Positions 8,663 to 17,356 of a stretch of 64,000 bases of DNA are shown here, piece by piece. A program made the position numbers and the translations under genes. The stretch lies in NCBI GenBank assembly GCA_031963415.1, contig JASSUI010000001.1, positions 1,674,001 to 1,738,000 on the forward strand. The letters run 5' to 3'. The notes beneath the pieces are model-generated. The model ran no database searches, was not told the DNA's origin, and saw only the letters and a list, made by a program, of their open reading frames with translations. Source of the stretch: JASSUD01 sp031963415 (GTDB lineage Bacteria; Pseudomonadota; Gammaproteobacteria; Burkholderiales; Burkholderiaceae). Within the stretch, counting starts at the first letter, position 1, and each line of letters opens with the position of its first letter.

Positions 8663-9151
8663 ATGTCTTTTTCCTACTTTTTCTCACGTTTGCGCCGCTC
8701 CTGTCTGTTGGTAGGAGGGCTGCTTATTATTAGTTATGTAGTATTCAAGCATGCAAGTGCGCAACCGCCAACGTTCAAAAAATTGGCTCAGTTACCTGTC
8801 ATCACGCTGACTGCTGGTGTGCATTTAATTAAGGCTGAAGTGGCTGCCAAAGAAGTCGAGCAAGAACAAGGTTTGATGTTTCGCGAAAAGCTTGGAGCGA
8901 ATGAAGGCATGCTATTTGTATTTGATAAAATCGAACGGCATTGCTTCTGGATGAAAAATACAAGAATCCCGTTAGCCATCGCTTTCATTGATGCCCATGG
9001 CATGGTGACTGATATTGATGAAATGCAGGCTGATACCAGAAATTTGCATTGCCCAACCCAAGCTGGCCGATATGCACTTGAAATGGAGAAAGGATGGTTT
9101 GCCGAGAAAGGCATAAAACCAGGTGAATTCATTAAGGGATTACCTCATTAG
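8663..9151 (+). CDS. DUF192 family protein, membrane-anchored or secreted
   Basis: This 162-residue protein has an N-terminal hydrophobic segment (residues about 14-30) that is a signal peptide or anchor. The rest is a DUF192 domain: EVEQEQGLMFREKLGANEGM, FVFDKIERHCFWMKNTRIPL, IAFIDAHG and a C-terminal GRYALEMEKGWFAEKGIKPG. The family (PF02643) is a small beta-barrel of unknown biochemical function, usually periplasmic or exported. In Burkholderia a DUF192 gene sits near icd, as here, usually with a pseudouridine synthase gene between them that I do not find. The ATG at 8663 follows AGAGG. Confidence 0.9.
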   Translation: MSFSYFFSRLRRSCLLVGGLLIISYVVFKHASAQPPTFKKLAQLPVITLTAGVHLIKAEVAAKEVEQEQGLMFREKLGANEGMLFVFDKIERHCFWMKNTRIPLAIAFIDAHGMVTDIDEMQADTRNLHCPTQAGRYALEMEKGWFAEKGIKPGEFIKGLPH

Positions 9152-9415
9152 TGCAACGCGTAAGAATCTCGTAAAATCGCGCCAAATTCAGCAATTAAGA
9201 ATTTTCTTTGATTAATTCAGAATACTCTTTAGAAAGAGTGAGAGATTTCTGATCATCCGCGAAAATTAGATGGCTCAGAATCTTTATCCGAAAGCTTACT
9301 AAGCTTTTACGTTATTTACCTGTTTTTTATTGGCACTCTGTATCAAGAAATTTACCGGCAATCGTGCAGTATCTGAATTGATGGCAGGGGGCAACTATAA
9401 AAAATAAGGTAATGC

Positions 9416-9530
9416 TGAGGAACCTCTGCATAGCTCCTGTAGTAAGGAATACCTTTTCTGCCTATCAGTTATGGCAAAGAGGGTGCAGGTAATCTTCCTG
9501 TTGTGACAGAGGTTATGCAGAGGTTCCTGA
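9416..9530. repeat. Dispersed hairpin repeat, family C (copy 2)
   Basis: This 115-base element has long terminal inverted repeats: the left end AGGAACCTCTGCATAGCTCC matches the inverted right end AGGAACCTCTGCATAACCTC with few changes. It lies 43 bases upstream of the response-regulator start, so it could influence that gene's expression. The rest of the gap from 9152 holds no gene. Confidence 0.55.
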
Positions 9531-9572
9531 AATAATTTTTACTTGAAAAGAATAAGTACAAGTGGAGGAGAT

Positions 9573-10226
9573 ATGGCTTTTCAAACAATAAATATCATTG
9601 TGGCCGACGATCATCCTGTTGTGCTCACCGGAGTCGTGAAGCTGCTGGAAAGCCGCCCCGATTGCAAGGTTGTCGCATCAGTTCGATCGATCACGGAAAT
9701 GTTTAGCGCAATGAAGCAGTGGCCCTGCGACGTGCTGGTGTGCGATTTTTCATTTGATGGAGACTCAGAACCAGACGGCTTGCTAATGCTCGAGAAAATC
9801 ACACGCTTGTTCCCAAGCGTTAAAGTGATTGTGCTATCGCAACATGATGATTTAGTCCGCGTCAGACGTATCATGACATCCGGCGGTGCTGGCTTTGTCA
9901 GCAAATCTAGTGGTATTCCTGCCTTGCCTTTTGCCATTGATGCGGTTCTTAAAGGCACTAAATATGTCGATCCAGAGACTTCAAAGTTGTTGATCGAACA
10001 TATGTTCAACGGTGCAGGTGACCAGTTAGCTGAAGAATCTTTAACCATGCGTGAAATGGAAGTCATGCGACTCTATGCACGCGGCATGAGCGTCACCAAA
10101 ATCGCGCATTGCACTAAGCGTAGTATTAAAACGATTAGCGCACAAAAACAGAGCGTGATGAGAAAACTTGGCGTGGATAATGACGTTGAGTTGATTGGAG
10201 CGCTTAAGCATATTGAAGTGGGTTGA
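9573..10226 (+). CDS. LuxR/FixJ-family response regulator, RcsB-like
   Basis: This 217-residue two-domain regulator has a receiver domain with the acidic pair in VADDHPVVL, phospho-acceptor Asp in VLVCDFSFDGD, a Ser switch (VIVLSQHDD) and Lys in GFVSKSSG. The C-terminal LuxR-type HTH includes LTMREMEVMRLYARGMSV and RSIKTISAQKQSVMRKLGV, which reads like RcsB. The ATG at 9573 is chosen because GGAGGAG is just upstream; a TTG at 9543 is less likely. No histidine kinase gene is nearby, so the partner is elsewhere or phosphorylation is by small donors. A terminator follows at once. Targets are unknown. Confidence 0.9.
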   Translation: MAFQTINIIVADDHPVVLTGVVKLLESRPDCKVVASVRSITEMFSAMKQWPCDVLVCDFSFDGDSEPDGLLMLEKITRLFPSVKVIVLSQHDDLVRVRRIMTSGGAGFVSKSSGIPALPFAIDAVLKGTKYVDPETSKLLIEHMFNGAGDQLAEESLTMREMEVMRLYARGMSVTKIAHCTKRSIKTISAQKQSVMRKLGVDNDVELIGALKHIEVG

Positions 10227-10327
10227 TCAGCATTATTAATTAGCCCAACTCAGAAGGTTGGCTTGGCTCTCTGGCGAGTGGCAAATAAGTTTGCCTATCT
10301 TGACTGGAGCGCCACGACTTTTACTGC

Positions 10328-10362
10328 GGCCTATATCTGCTAAAGGATATAGGCCTTTTTTT
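10328..10362 (+). terminator. Rho-independent terminator of the response regulator
   Basis: A 10-bp stem (GGCCTATATC/GATATAGGCC) with an 8-base loop is followed by seven T, about 100 bases after the stop codon. Confidence 0.85.
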
Positions 10363-10974
10363 ATTCTCCAAGTAAGTGCCTTTACCTTTTAAATAGGCAT
10401 TGAGTTAATGGCTTATATGTTTCGTTAAACAACACCTTTCTTCTGTTATTTCTTTTCACTAGTGCCGCGTTGTGCGTAGAAAAGGGCTGGATATCTATGT
10501 CGCCTTAGTTAGCCGCCACATTTTACGGCTCGCATCACCTGACTGACCCGCTCAACATCCGTGAATGAGCATAAAAAAATAACAGCACTTACTGCTGAGT
10601 TTTCTATAGATCTCCAGCTCAGCTTGTCTTCTGACGATTGCGTTGAATTCAGGCCAAATCCCATCAACTCTCTTCAGTGAAAATCCTTCCTCTACTTTTT
10701 TCTTCAGCGAAGCAAGCGCCTTTTTGTAGCGCAATCATGAGGTCATTTTGATTCATTAGTAACCTTACTTTGCCAAGATTTTTTATAATCCCGTTCTTTT
10801 GCCTGGCAGAAAAAATACTGTCTTATGTGTGCTTAAGATTTTTCACTTTGTTTCACGGAAATACCGCTTAGTGTGCTTCGGATGGTATTCTTACGGTTTT
10901 TGCTAAAAAACGGCCGGAACAAATCTCGCTCCGGATATCAACACGGTGCATGCTTATCTAGCTGCATACCTAGT

Positions 10975-11009
10975 AAATAGGTTCGCTAGCTCCAGCTAAG
11001 CGCCTATTT
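10975..11009. other. Intergenic hairpin
   Basis: AAATAGG and CCTATTT pair around an interrupted inner stem (CGCTAGCT/AGCTAAGCG). It lies in the 970-base gap between the response regulator and the permease, which otherwise shows no supported gene. Confidence 0.3.
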
Positions 11010-11074
11010 AAGTTCTTCTAAAAAACTGCGCTGCACATTTCTCACTGAATGTGTAAAGCAGTAAACGTGTTTTT

Positions 11075-11124
11075 AGTGTGCCTAACAAAATGATTCAATC
11101 AGCAATTGTTTTGTTAGGCACGCT
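11075..11124 (+). promoter_or_regulatory. Long hairpin in the permease leader
   Basis: AGTGTGCCTAACAAAA pairs with TTTTGTTAGGCACGCT, a 16-bp stem with one T-G wobble and an 18-base loop, ending 74 bases before the permease ATG. No T run follows on the plus strand, so it is not a simple terminator. It may be a leader structure or the remains of a small repeat. Confidence 0.4.
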
Positions 11125-11198
11125 AGGATCTTTTCTCCTCCGCTTATTGACCGAAGTCTTACTTAAGCGGTGATCTTTTCAAAGGGGTAAGAAGGGAA

Positions 11199-12776
11199 AT
11201 GGATAAAGTTATGAAACGACATATTGGCCTGACTTCGTTAGTGCTAACAGGTTTGGGTTCTATTCTTGGCTCAGGGTGGTTATTCGGCGCGTGGAGAGCG
11301 GCGAAAATCGCTGGGCCAGCGGCGATTGTGGCGTGGATAATCGGTGCTGTCGTGATTCTCTTGATTGCCCTCACTTATGCAGAGCTTGGTGCTATGTTCC
11401 CGCAAGCGGGTGGCATGGTGCGGTATGCCTATTACTCACATGGTCCATTGGCTGGATTTATTAGTGCTTGGGCGAATTGGATTGCCATTGTCTCGGTTAT
11501 TCCTGTCGAAGCTGAGGCTTCGATTCAATATATGAGTTCGTGGCCTTACGCATGGGCACAAGGTTTATATGCAGATGGGTCGTTGCAAACGAGCGGCTTA
11601 GTGCTTTCAGGTTTGCTAATTATTTTTTACTTTCTGTTGAATTATTGGGGAGCGAAAGTACTGATTCGTGCCAATTTCGCGATTAGTATTTTTAAGTTTG
11701 CAGTACCTATTACAACGGCTGTTGTTCTTGTCATTACTAGCTATCCGACGACCAATTTCAGTGCGCATCATATGCAGAATTTTGCCCCTTATGGTTGGTC
11801 GGCAGTTCTGACGGCGGTTGCAACAAGCGGTGTGGTTCTCAGCTTTAATGGCTTTCAAAGCCCAGTCAATCTTGCTGGTGAAGCAAAAAATCCAACCTGG
11901 AATGTACCGTTTGCAGTTATTAGTTCAATTCTGATCTCTCTCGTTATTTATTTGCTATTGCAAATAGCTTTTATTAGTTCCGCCGCTCCTGCAGATGGAA
12001 CAACCTGGAATACCCTCGAATTTAGCTCTCCTTTTGCCGAATTAGCACTTGCCTTCAATTTAAATTGGCTGGCTATGTTGCTCTATCTCGATGCGTTTGC
12101 CAGCCCAAGCGGTACAGGTATTATTTATATGGCTACCACCTCCCGCATGATTTACGCGTTGGAGCGCAATAATACGTTGCCGAAAATTTTTGGCCGAATC
12201 CATCCACTTTATGGTGTCCCACGCCCAGCGATGTGGCTTAACCTGGGTGTCGCTTTTCTCTTTATGTTCTTTTTCCGCGGTTGGAGCGCACTTGCTGCAG
12301 TGATCTCCGTGATGACGGTTATTTCTTATCTGACTGGCCCAATTAGCTTGATGGCGTTGCGACGTTCGTCACCCGCACTTAAATGGCCATTGCGTATTCC
12401 CGGAATGTGTGTGCTTGCGCCCTTCGCATTTATCTTTGCTTCATTGATTCTGTATGGTGCGCATTGGCCGTTAACAGGCGAAATTATTCTGCTTATTGTC
12501 ATTGCATTGCCGTTTTACTTTTATTATCAACGTAAAGAAAGGCAAGGAAAGTGGCATCCAGCGTTGAATAGCGCATGGTGGTTAATTACTTATCTGCCAA
12601 CGATGGCGATAGTCTCGTATTGTGGCAGCGATCAGTTTGGGGGTAGAAATTACATTCCTCTTGGCTGGGATATTCTGGTGGTAGTGGTTTTGTCGTTGAT
12701 ATTTTACTGTTGGGGAACCCGCAGCGCTTACCCTATCAGCTACGATGAACATCTTGCACAAACGAAAAGCGCTTAA
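11199..12776 (+). CDS. APC-superfamily amino-acid permease
   Basis: This 525-residue inner-membrane transporter has about 12 hydrophobic segments. The first unwound helix has LTGLGSILGSGWLFGAW, the APC signature G-S-I-I-G-S-G-W type, followed by AIVAWIIGAVVILLIALTYAELG and the proline/glycine-rich MFPQAGGMVRYAY. It likely imports an amino acid or related amine, perhaps by antiport; the substrate cannot be read from sequence. Importing amino acids suits an organism depending on a host. Start: the ATG at 11199 with AGGGG 11 bases upstream; the ATG at 11211 is possible. It is monocistronic, ended by a strong hairpin. Confidence 0.92.
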   Translation: MDKVMKRHIGLTSLVLTGLGSILGSGWLFGAWRAAKIAGPAAIVAWIIGAVVILLIALTYAELGAMFPQAGGMVRYAYYSHGPLAGFISAWANWIAIVSVIPVEAEASIQYMSSWPYAWAQGLYADGSLQTSGLVLSGLLIIFYFLLNYWGAKVLIRANFAISIFKFAVPITTAVVLVITSYPTTNFSAHHMQNFAPYGWSAVLTAVATSGVVLSFNGFQSPVNLAGEAKNPTWNVPFAVISSILISLVIYLLLQIAFISSAAPADGTTWNTLEFSSPFAELALAFNLNWLAMLLYLDAFASPSGTGIIYMATTSRMIYALERNNTLPKIFGRIHPLYGVPRPAMWLNLGVAFLFMFFFRGWSALAAVISVMTVISYLTGPISLMALRRSSPALKWPLRIPGMCVLAPFAFIFASLILYGAHWPLTGEIILLIVIALPFYFYYQRKERQGKWHPALNSAWWLITYLPTMAIVSYCGSDQFGGRNYIPLGWDILVVVVLSLIFYCWGTRSAYPISYDEHLAQTKSA

Positions 12777-12821
12777 TAATGGCTTGGTCAGTTAAATAAG
12801 TCCTGACTAAGCTGTCGAAAA

Positions 12822-12862
12822 AAATGCCCTTGTTATCAACACTGTTGGTAACAAGGGCATTT
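12822..12862. terminator. Strong hairpin between convergent permease and ubiX genes
   Basis: A 14-bp perfect stem (AAATGCCCTTGTTA/TAACAAGGGCATTT) with a 13-base loop lies between the two convergent genes. A-rich sequence on the left and T-rich sequence on the right would let it act in both directions. Confidence 0.75.
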
Positions 12863-12902
12863 GTTATTCGACTGAATAAATTTTTTTAGCTTTATGCTCT
12901 CA

Positions 12903-13511
12903 TCAAATGGATTGTGTGCCTATGCCAGGCCAACTTGGAGCAAGGTTACAACCCAAGCCAAATAAATCAAGCACGCGGCCTACGGTATGGTCGACCATTT
13001 CTTCAATCGATTCAGGCTGGCTATAAAAGGCAGGAAGCGGCGGAAAGATGATGCCACCCATTTCAGTGATCGCTGTCATATTGCGTAAATGCACCAGATT
13101 GAATGGCGTTTCCCGCACTAACAAAACTAGACGACGGCGTTCTTTAAGCGTGACATCAGCTGCACGTGTAATCAAGTTATCAGAAAAGCCATGCGCGATA
13201 CTGGCGAGTGTTTTCATTGAGCAGGGCGCTACGATCATGCCCTCTGTTGCAAAGGAGCCGCTTGCTATCGCTGCGCCAACATCGCGCACTGCATAAATCA
13301 CATCGGCCAGCTCATGCACAGTTGGTTTAGTGAGCTTCAACTCATGTTGTAGCGTTAGCCAACCAGCGTTGGAGACCAGAAGGTGGCTTTCTACGTTCCC
13401 TAAGCGACGTAAGGTTTGCAGTATACGTACGCCATATACCACGCCTGTTGCCCCCGTAATGGCCACAATAATGCGGCGCGAAGAAACGGTGTGAGGTGCA
13501 GTAGAGTTCAT
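12903..13511 (-). CDS. ubiX: Flavin prenyltransferase UbiX
   Basis: UbiX makes prenylated FMN from FMN and dimethylallyl phosphate, the cofactor used by the UbiD decarboxylase in ubiquinone synthesis. This 202-residue protein has the Rossmann-like start IIVAITGATGVVYGVRIL, the conserved VAPCSMKTLASIAHGFSDNL, and ERRRLVLLVRETPFNLVHL. The start ATG at 13511 gives the normal length; reading further upstream would run into a repeat element and add a non-homologous tail. It follows grxD and prmC on the same strand, an order also seen in Burkholderia. A repeat now separates ubiX from grxD. Confidence 0.95.
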   Translation of the reverse strand: MNSTAPHTVSSRRIIVAITGATGVVYGVRILQTLRRLGNVESHLLVSNAGWLTLQHELKLTKPTVHELADVIYAVRDVGAAIASGSFATEGMIVAPCSMKTLASIAHGFSDNLITRAADVTLKERRRLVLLVRETPFNLVHLRNMTAITEMGGIIFPPLPAFYSQPESIEEMVDHTVGRVLDLFGLGCNLAPSWPGIGTQSI

Positions 13512-13553
13512 TCGACGTTCTTTGCAGAAATAAGGATACGCAGACTTCTCGCT

Positions 13554-13658
13554 TAGCACCTGTTTAGGTTTGCGCTGACGGCTTTGCGTCACTTTGCCGT
13601 ACAGTTGGTACTGTTTGCGGCGACATAAGCCCACTAGGCGAACTCTAAACAGGTGCTA
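13554..13658. repeat. MITE-like repeat, family E
   Basis: This 105-base element is bounded by perfect 14-bp inverted repeats (TAGCACCTGTTTAG/CTAAACAGGTGCTA) that continue imperfectly inward. It lies between grxD and ubiX. A related hairpin core (CCTGTTTAGG) occurs just after def near 48560. Confidence 0.6.
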
Positions 13659-13669
13659 GTTATGTGCAG

Positions 13670-13981
13670 TTAGAGTGCGGTGAATAATTTTTGTAATTCG
13701 CCCGTTTGATACATCTGAGTCATGATATCTGAGCCGCCGATAAATTCACCATTAACATACAGTTGTGGAATGGTAGGCCATTGCGTGTATTCTTTGATGC
13801 CTTGCCGTAGCGAGTCGTCGAGCAAAACATCAATACTATGATAATGGTTAACCCCGCAGGCTTTTAAAAGCTGCACGGCGCGACCTGAAAAGCCGCACAT
13901 TGGAAATTGCGGGCTGCCTTTCATAAAAAGCACGACGGGATATTCACTAATAATCTGTTTAATGCGTTCTTGGGTATTCAT
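13670..13981 (-). CDS. grxD: Monothiol glutaredoxin (Grx4 type)
   Basis: This 103-residue monothiol glutaredoxin has the class II active site CGFS (FPMCGFSGRAVQLL), the upstream lysine in VVLFMKGSP, the cis-proline region WPTIPQLYVNGEFIGGSD and the GG glutathione site. The family binds and passes on [2Fe-2S] clusters with BolA or Isc partners rather than acting mainly as a reductase. It is in one direction with prmC (upstream) and ubiX (downstream), though repeats enlarge both gaps. Start ATG at 13981. Confidence 0.96.
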   Translation of the reverse strand: MNTQERIKQIISEYPVVLFMKGSPQFPMCGFSGRAVQLLKACGVNHYHSIDVLLDDSLRQGIKEYTQWPTIPQLYVNGEFIGGSDIMTQMYQTGELQKLFTAL

Positions 13982-14098
13982 GACTGAGTTAAGGCTAGCA
14001 AGTGGCTTGAAGTTGAAAGAGCTTGTGAATTGCTTCAGCGCAACGAATGCTTGTGTTGTTAATACAGTTAGTCAGGCCAACAGGCAAATCGCTGCGCG

Positions 14099-14215
14099 TA
14101 GGGAAGTGCTGAATAAGCTGGGGGCTGTGCTATGCCTCCCTTTTTTACATTGGTGGGTACGAGTGGACTGTCTGCGTCGACATGTCTTGCTCCCAATTTA
14201 TTCAGCGCTTCCCTA
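14099..14215. repeat. MITE-like repeat, family D (best copy)
   Basis: This 117-base element has 18-bp terminal inverted repeats with one mismatch: TAGGGAAGTGCTGAATAA at the left and, inverted, TAGGGAAGCGCTGAATAA at the right. Related copies are at 23029, 45325 and, diverged, 7497. It has no coding capacity. It fills the prmC-grxD gap. Confidence 0.7.
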
Positions 14216-14365
14216 GATGGCGTTTATTAAGACGAAATGATAGCGAGTTTTGAGACAGCTTGTTAGGAAATGCCAAATAAACTGCAACCAAGATATGCGT
14301 TTTTAAGCAGCACAACTGGTATGAATTGAAAGACTCAACGCTATTAGAGAGGCTTTGTGTAATCT

Positions 14366-15214
14366 TTAAATGATTCCCCCGCTAATACGTTCAATCCCTG
14401 CTAGATCGCGTACTGAATGAACCTTTCTAAAGCCACGCTCATTTAAACAGGCGCGTACCATTTGCGCTTGGTCATAGCCGTGTTCTATCCATAACGCACC
14501 GCCTGTTTTTAACCATAGAGGGGCCTCGTGAATAATTTTGCGCACGGCGGTCAAGCCATCTGCATGATCAGTGAGTGCATCAAGGGGCTCAAAGCGTAAA
14601 TCCCCTTGGCTTAAATGAGGATCGCTGGCTGCGATATACGGAGGATTACTCACAATTAAATCAAAGCGTTCGATCGTTTCATTTGATTTAGAGAGAGCGT
14701 CATACCAACTACCCTCTAATAAATTCAGTGCGTGCGTATAAGGCTGTCTATTAGGTAATAGACGACGCGCATTCCAGGTCGCAACGGCAAGTGCTTTGCG
14801 GCAACGATCTGTTGCTGTTACGTTGGCATCGGGCCGTTGGTGTTTAATTGCAATCGCAATCGCACCGCTACCTGTGCCTAAATCGAGCACAGTAGGGTAG
14901 GGGATAGGTTTGATAATTTTGAGTGCCTGTTCTACTAAAAGCTCAGTTTCAGGCCGTGGAATTAAAACAGCAGGTGTAATGCGAAAAGTGAGCCCAAAAA
15001 ACTCTCTACGGCCAATCAATTGCGCTATTGGCTCACCGTTTAGCCGGCGCTCTTCAAGTGATTGAAACGCTGCAACGCTAGCATCCTCAAGCACTTCATG
15101 CGCGCGTGTAATCAACTCCGTGCGCGACCACTTAAGTACATCCGCGAGCAACACGCGTGCTTCAAGGGCGTTGAGCGAGCTTGTGCGCAAGAGGCAGGAG
15201 GTGGTAGTGGGCAT
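14366..15214 (-). CDS. prmC: Release factor glutamine methyltransferase PrmC
   Basis: PrmC uses S-adenosylmethionine to methylate the glutamine of the GGQ motif in release factors RF1 and RF2, needed for efficient termination. The sequence has an N-terminal helical domain (residues about 1-95), the SAM motif VLDLGTGSGAIAIAI, and the catalytic NPPYIA. The C-terminal IEHGYDQAQMVRACLNERGF is typical. The ATG at 15214 gives 282 residues, the family norm; a reading frame extends 38 codons further upstream but is non-homologous. prfA, the usual upstream partner, is not here; a repeat and pepA are found instead. Confidence 0.95.
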   Translation of the reverse strand: MPTTTSCLLRTSSLNALEARVLLADVLKWSRTELITRAHEVLEDASVAAFQSLEERRLNGEPIAQLIGRREFFGLTFRITPAVLIPRPETELLVEQALKIIKPIPYPTVLDLGTGSGAIAIAIKHQRPDANVTATDRCRKALAVATWNARRLLPNRQPYTHALNLLEGSWYDALSKSNETIERFDLIVSNPPYIAASDPHLSQGDLRFEPLDALTDHADGLTAVRKIIHEAPLWLKTGGALWIEHGYDQAQMVRACLNERGFRKVHSVRDLAGIERISGGII

Positions 15215-15309
15215 GCGTCGAAATAAAGTGAGGCGTAAGGCGGTTAGTAAGATTTTGAATAAGTTTTTAGCAAATTTGCTTAGGTGTACATCACTACCTA
15301 AGTGTTTCC

Positions 15310-15425
15310 AGTCTTTCAAAAGACCCAAAGAGGCTTTGGGCGCATGCGTTGAGGCTCTTGCATCCCCTCCACCTACGCCGTTTGTTTATGCTCGTAGGTC
15401 GAGGTGAAGCACGAACCCCAACATG
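15310..15425. repeat. Dispersed hairpin repeat, family A (copy 2)
   Basis: An inner hairpin CCTCCACCTACG/CGTAGGTCGAGG is followed by GAACCCCAACATG, as in the other A copies. It occupies the prmC-pepA gap. Confidence 0.45.
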
Positions 15426-15437
15426 TCTACTATGACT

Positions 15438-16967
15438 TCAATCTAAACCTTGGCCTGCGCGATTAATTAAAAATTGGGTAAGCAGTGCAACGGGGCGACC
15501 TGTTGCTCCTTTATGTTGACCGCTTTTCCACGCTGTGCCGGCAATATCAAGATGCGCCCATGGGTAGGCTTTGGTAAAGCGCTCAAGAAAACAAGCAGCC
15601 GTTACGCTACCGGCTGGTCGGCCACCAATATTTCCAAGATCAGCGAAATTGGATTTCAATTGTTCCGTGTATTCGCTATCAAGAGGCATCCGCCACGCTA
15701 GATCATCTGTGTGATTTGCAGCTGCCAGCAGCTCATTTGCTAGTGCATCATCTTGATCGCGTGCATACAGTCCACTGCGATGATGGCCCAACGCGATCAC
15801 GCAAGCCCCCGTCAACGTCGCAATGTCAATCACTGCAGCAGGCTTAAAGCGACTCACATAGGTCAATGCATCACATAAAATGAGACGTCCTTCAGCATCA
15901 GTATTTAACACCTCAATGGTTTGACCCGACATACTGGTGACGATATCACCTGGTTTATTTGCATTGCCAGCCGGCATGTTTTCACAAGTCGGAATCACGC
16001 CGATGACATTCAATTTGAGTTTCATTTCTGCGACTGCGCGCAGTGTTCCTAAAACTGACGCAGCGCCACACATATCGTATTTCATCTCATCCATGTGCTC
16101 GCCTGGCTTCAGAGAAATACCGCCTGAATCAAAAGTAATACCTTTGCCTACCAACACGACAGGCGCTTCTTTAGCAGCTGCACCCACATATTCCAAAATA
16201 ATAAATTTAGGTGGCTCAGTCGAACCTTTAGCAACAGAAAGAAACGATCCCATTTTTAACGCTTCGATCTGTTTTTGGCTCAGCACTTTAACTTTCAATT
16301 TCAATTCGCGTGCGAGGCGCTCAGCTTCATCAGCTAGATAGGTGGGGGTGCAGATATTGCCAGGTAGATTCGCAAGATCGCGGGTCAGATCGACGCCATT
16401 TGCTAACGCAACACCTTGTTTAAGCGCTACTTTGCTGACCTTTTCAGTGATCGTGTCAACTGTCAACGCGACTTTTGCTTGAGCTAATAAATTAGCTTTC
16501 GATTCGCTTTTTAATTGAGTGAATTGATAAATCGATGTGCGCGCTAGCAGGATTGACTGATGCACAGCCCAAGCGGCGCTGCGGTCGTTGATAGGTTGCT
16601 GTGCGAGCGTCCAAACGACTTGTGTGAGTTGGCGGGCGCCAAGGGTGTGCCAAGCATTACGGGTGGCTTTTAAGAAAACCTTATGATTAAAATCTTTTCG
16701 TTTACCTAAATTAACCAATAAAAGATGAGTTTTACCCTTCGCCAATGCTTCATATAGCATCAACGTAGCGCCTACGTCTTCTTTAAACCCACCGGTCTTT
16801 AGCATGCGTGAAAGTAAACTTTCGCTAGCGTGATTGACTAACGCGCTTAAATTAGACAGTTGTTTTTGATCAGAAAAAACGCCGACAACAACACAATCGT
16901 ATTTTCCGTTTAAGAAAGTGTTGTGAACGTCTTCGGTCCAGTCGCAAGCTTTTATGCTAAATTCCAT
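15438..16967 (-). CDS. pepA: Leucyl aminopeptidase (cytosol aminopeptidase)
   Basis: This M17 metallo-aminopeptidase is a cytoplasmic hexamer that removes N-terminal residues in peptide turnover; in some bacteria it also binds DNA. At 509 residues it has family length. The active-site motifs are VGKGITFDSGGISLKPG, MDEMKYDMCGAASVLG and the signature NTDAEGRLILCDAL. The N-terminal 170 residues form the variable domain. The ATG at 16967 has GGGGA 10 bases upstream; the TTG five codons earlier is less likely. It is divergent from lptF across a family B repeat, an arrangement found in Burkholderia. Confidence 0.96.
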   Translation of the reverse strand: MEFSIKACDWTEDVHNTFLNGKYDCVVVGVFSDQKQLSNLSALVNHASESLLSRMLKTGGFKEDVGATLMLYEALAKGKTHLLLVNLGKRKDFNHKVFLKATRNAWHTLGARQLTQVVWTLAQQPINDRSAAWAVHQSILLARTSIYQFTQLKSESKANLLAQAKVALTVDTITEKVSKVALKQGVALANGVDLTRDLANLPGNICTPTYLADEAERLARELKLKVKVLSQKQIEALKMGSFLSVAKGSTEPPKFIILEYVGAAAKEAPVVLVGKGITFDSGGISLKPGEHMDEMKYDMCGAASVLGTLRAVAEMKLKLNVIGVIPTCENMPAGNANKPGDIVTSMSGQTIEVLNTDAEGRLILCDALTYVSRFKPAAVIDIATLTGACVIALGHHRSGLYARDQDDALANELLAAANHTDDLAWRMPLDSEYTEQLKSNFADLGNIGGRPAGSVTAACFLERFTKAYPWAHLDIAGTAWKSGQHKGATGRPVALLTQFLINRAGQGLD

Positions 16968-17002
16968 TGGCTTTATCCCCAAAAAGTAGTTTAGAACCTA
17001 TT

Positions 17003-17148
17003 TAGAACTCATTCCATAAATGCCTAAAAGGCCGTGATCGGGGGGCGGGCGGTGCTCGGAATCCTCATGTACGTCCAGTACACTCCGGTTCCTCCGCTCC
17101 GGCCTCCCCCCGCTGACAACCTTTTAGACATTTATGAAACGAGTTCTA
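17003..17148. repeat. Palindromic repeat, family B (copy 1)
   Basis: This 146-base element folds as one long hairpin: the ends TAGAACTCATTCCATAAATG and CATTTATGAAACGAGTTCTA pair, then CCTAAAAGG pairs with CCTTTTAG, with an inner imperfect hairpin around ATGTAC/GTACA. It lies between pepA and lptF. Near-identical copies are at 48598 and 55235. Confidence 0.8.
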
Positions 17149-17356
17149 GAATCTTTTTAGCATCCCTACGCCGACTCGGATAGTAAAAAAGTAGATGGCA
17201 AAGAGGCGCTGGGAAGCCTAAATAAGTTCTTAGTTATTTATCTGTTGTATTCTGCCTTATTAACCATTCCTATTCATAGTGATGAATGGTGGCTACTATA
17301 TTTAAATTTTGTCCAAAGCCGTTTATACGCGGTAGGCTAAAAGGTCTCGGTTTAGC

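Noticed and set aside
10552..10734. 60-codon minus-strand frame
   Set aside because: Possibly a remnant, but no start signal or family match; not enough to call a gene.
13512..13634. N-terminal extension of ubiX
   Set aside because: It runs through the family E repeat and is not part of the UbiX family.
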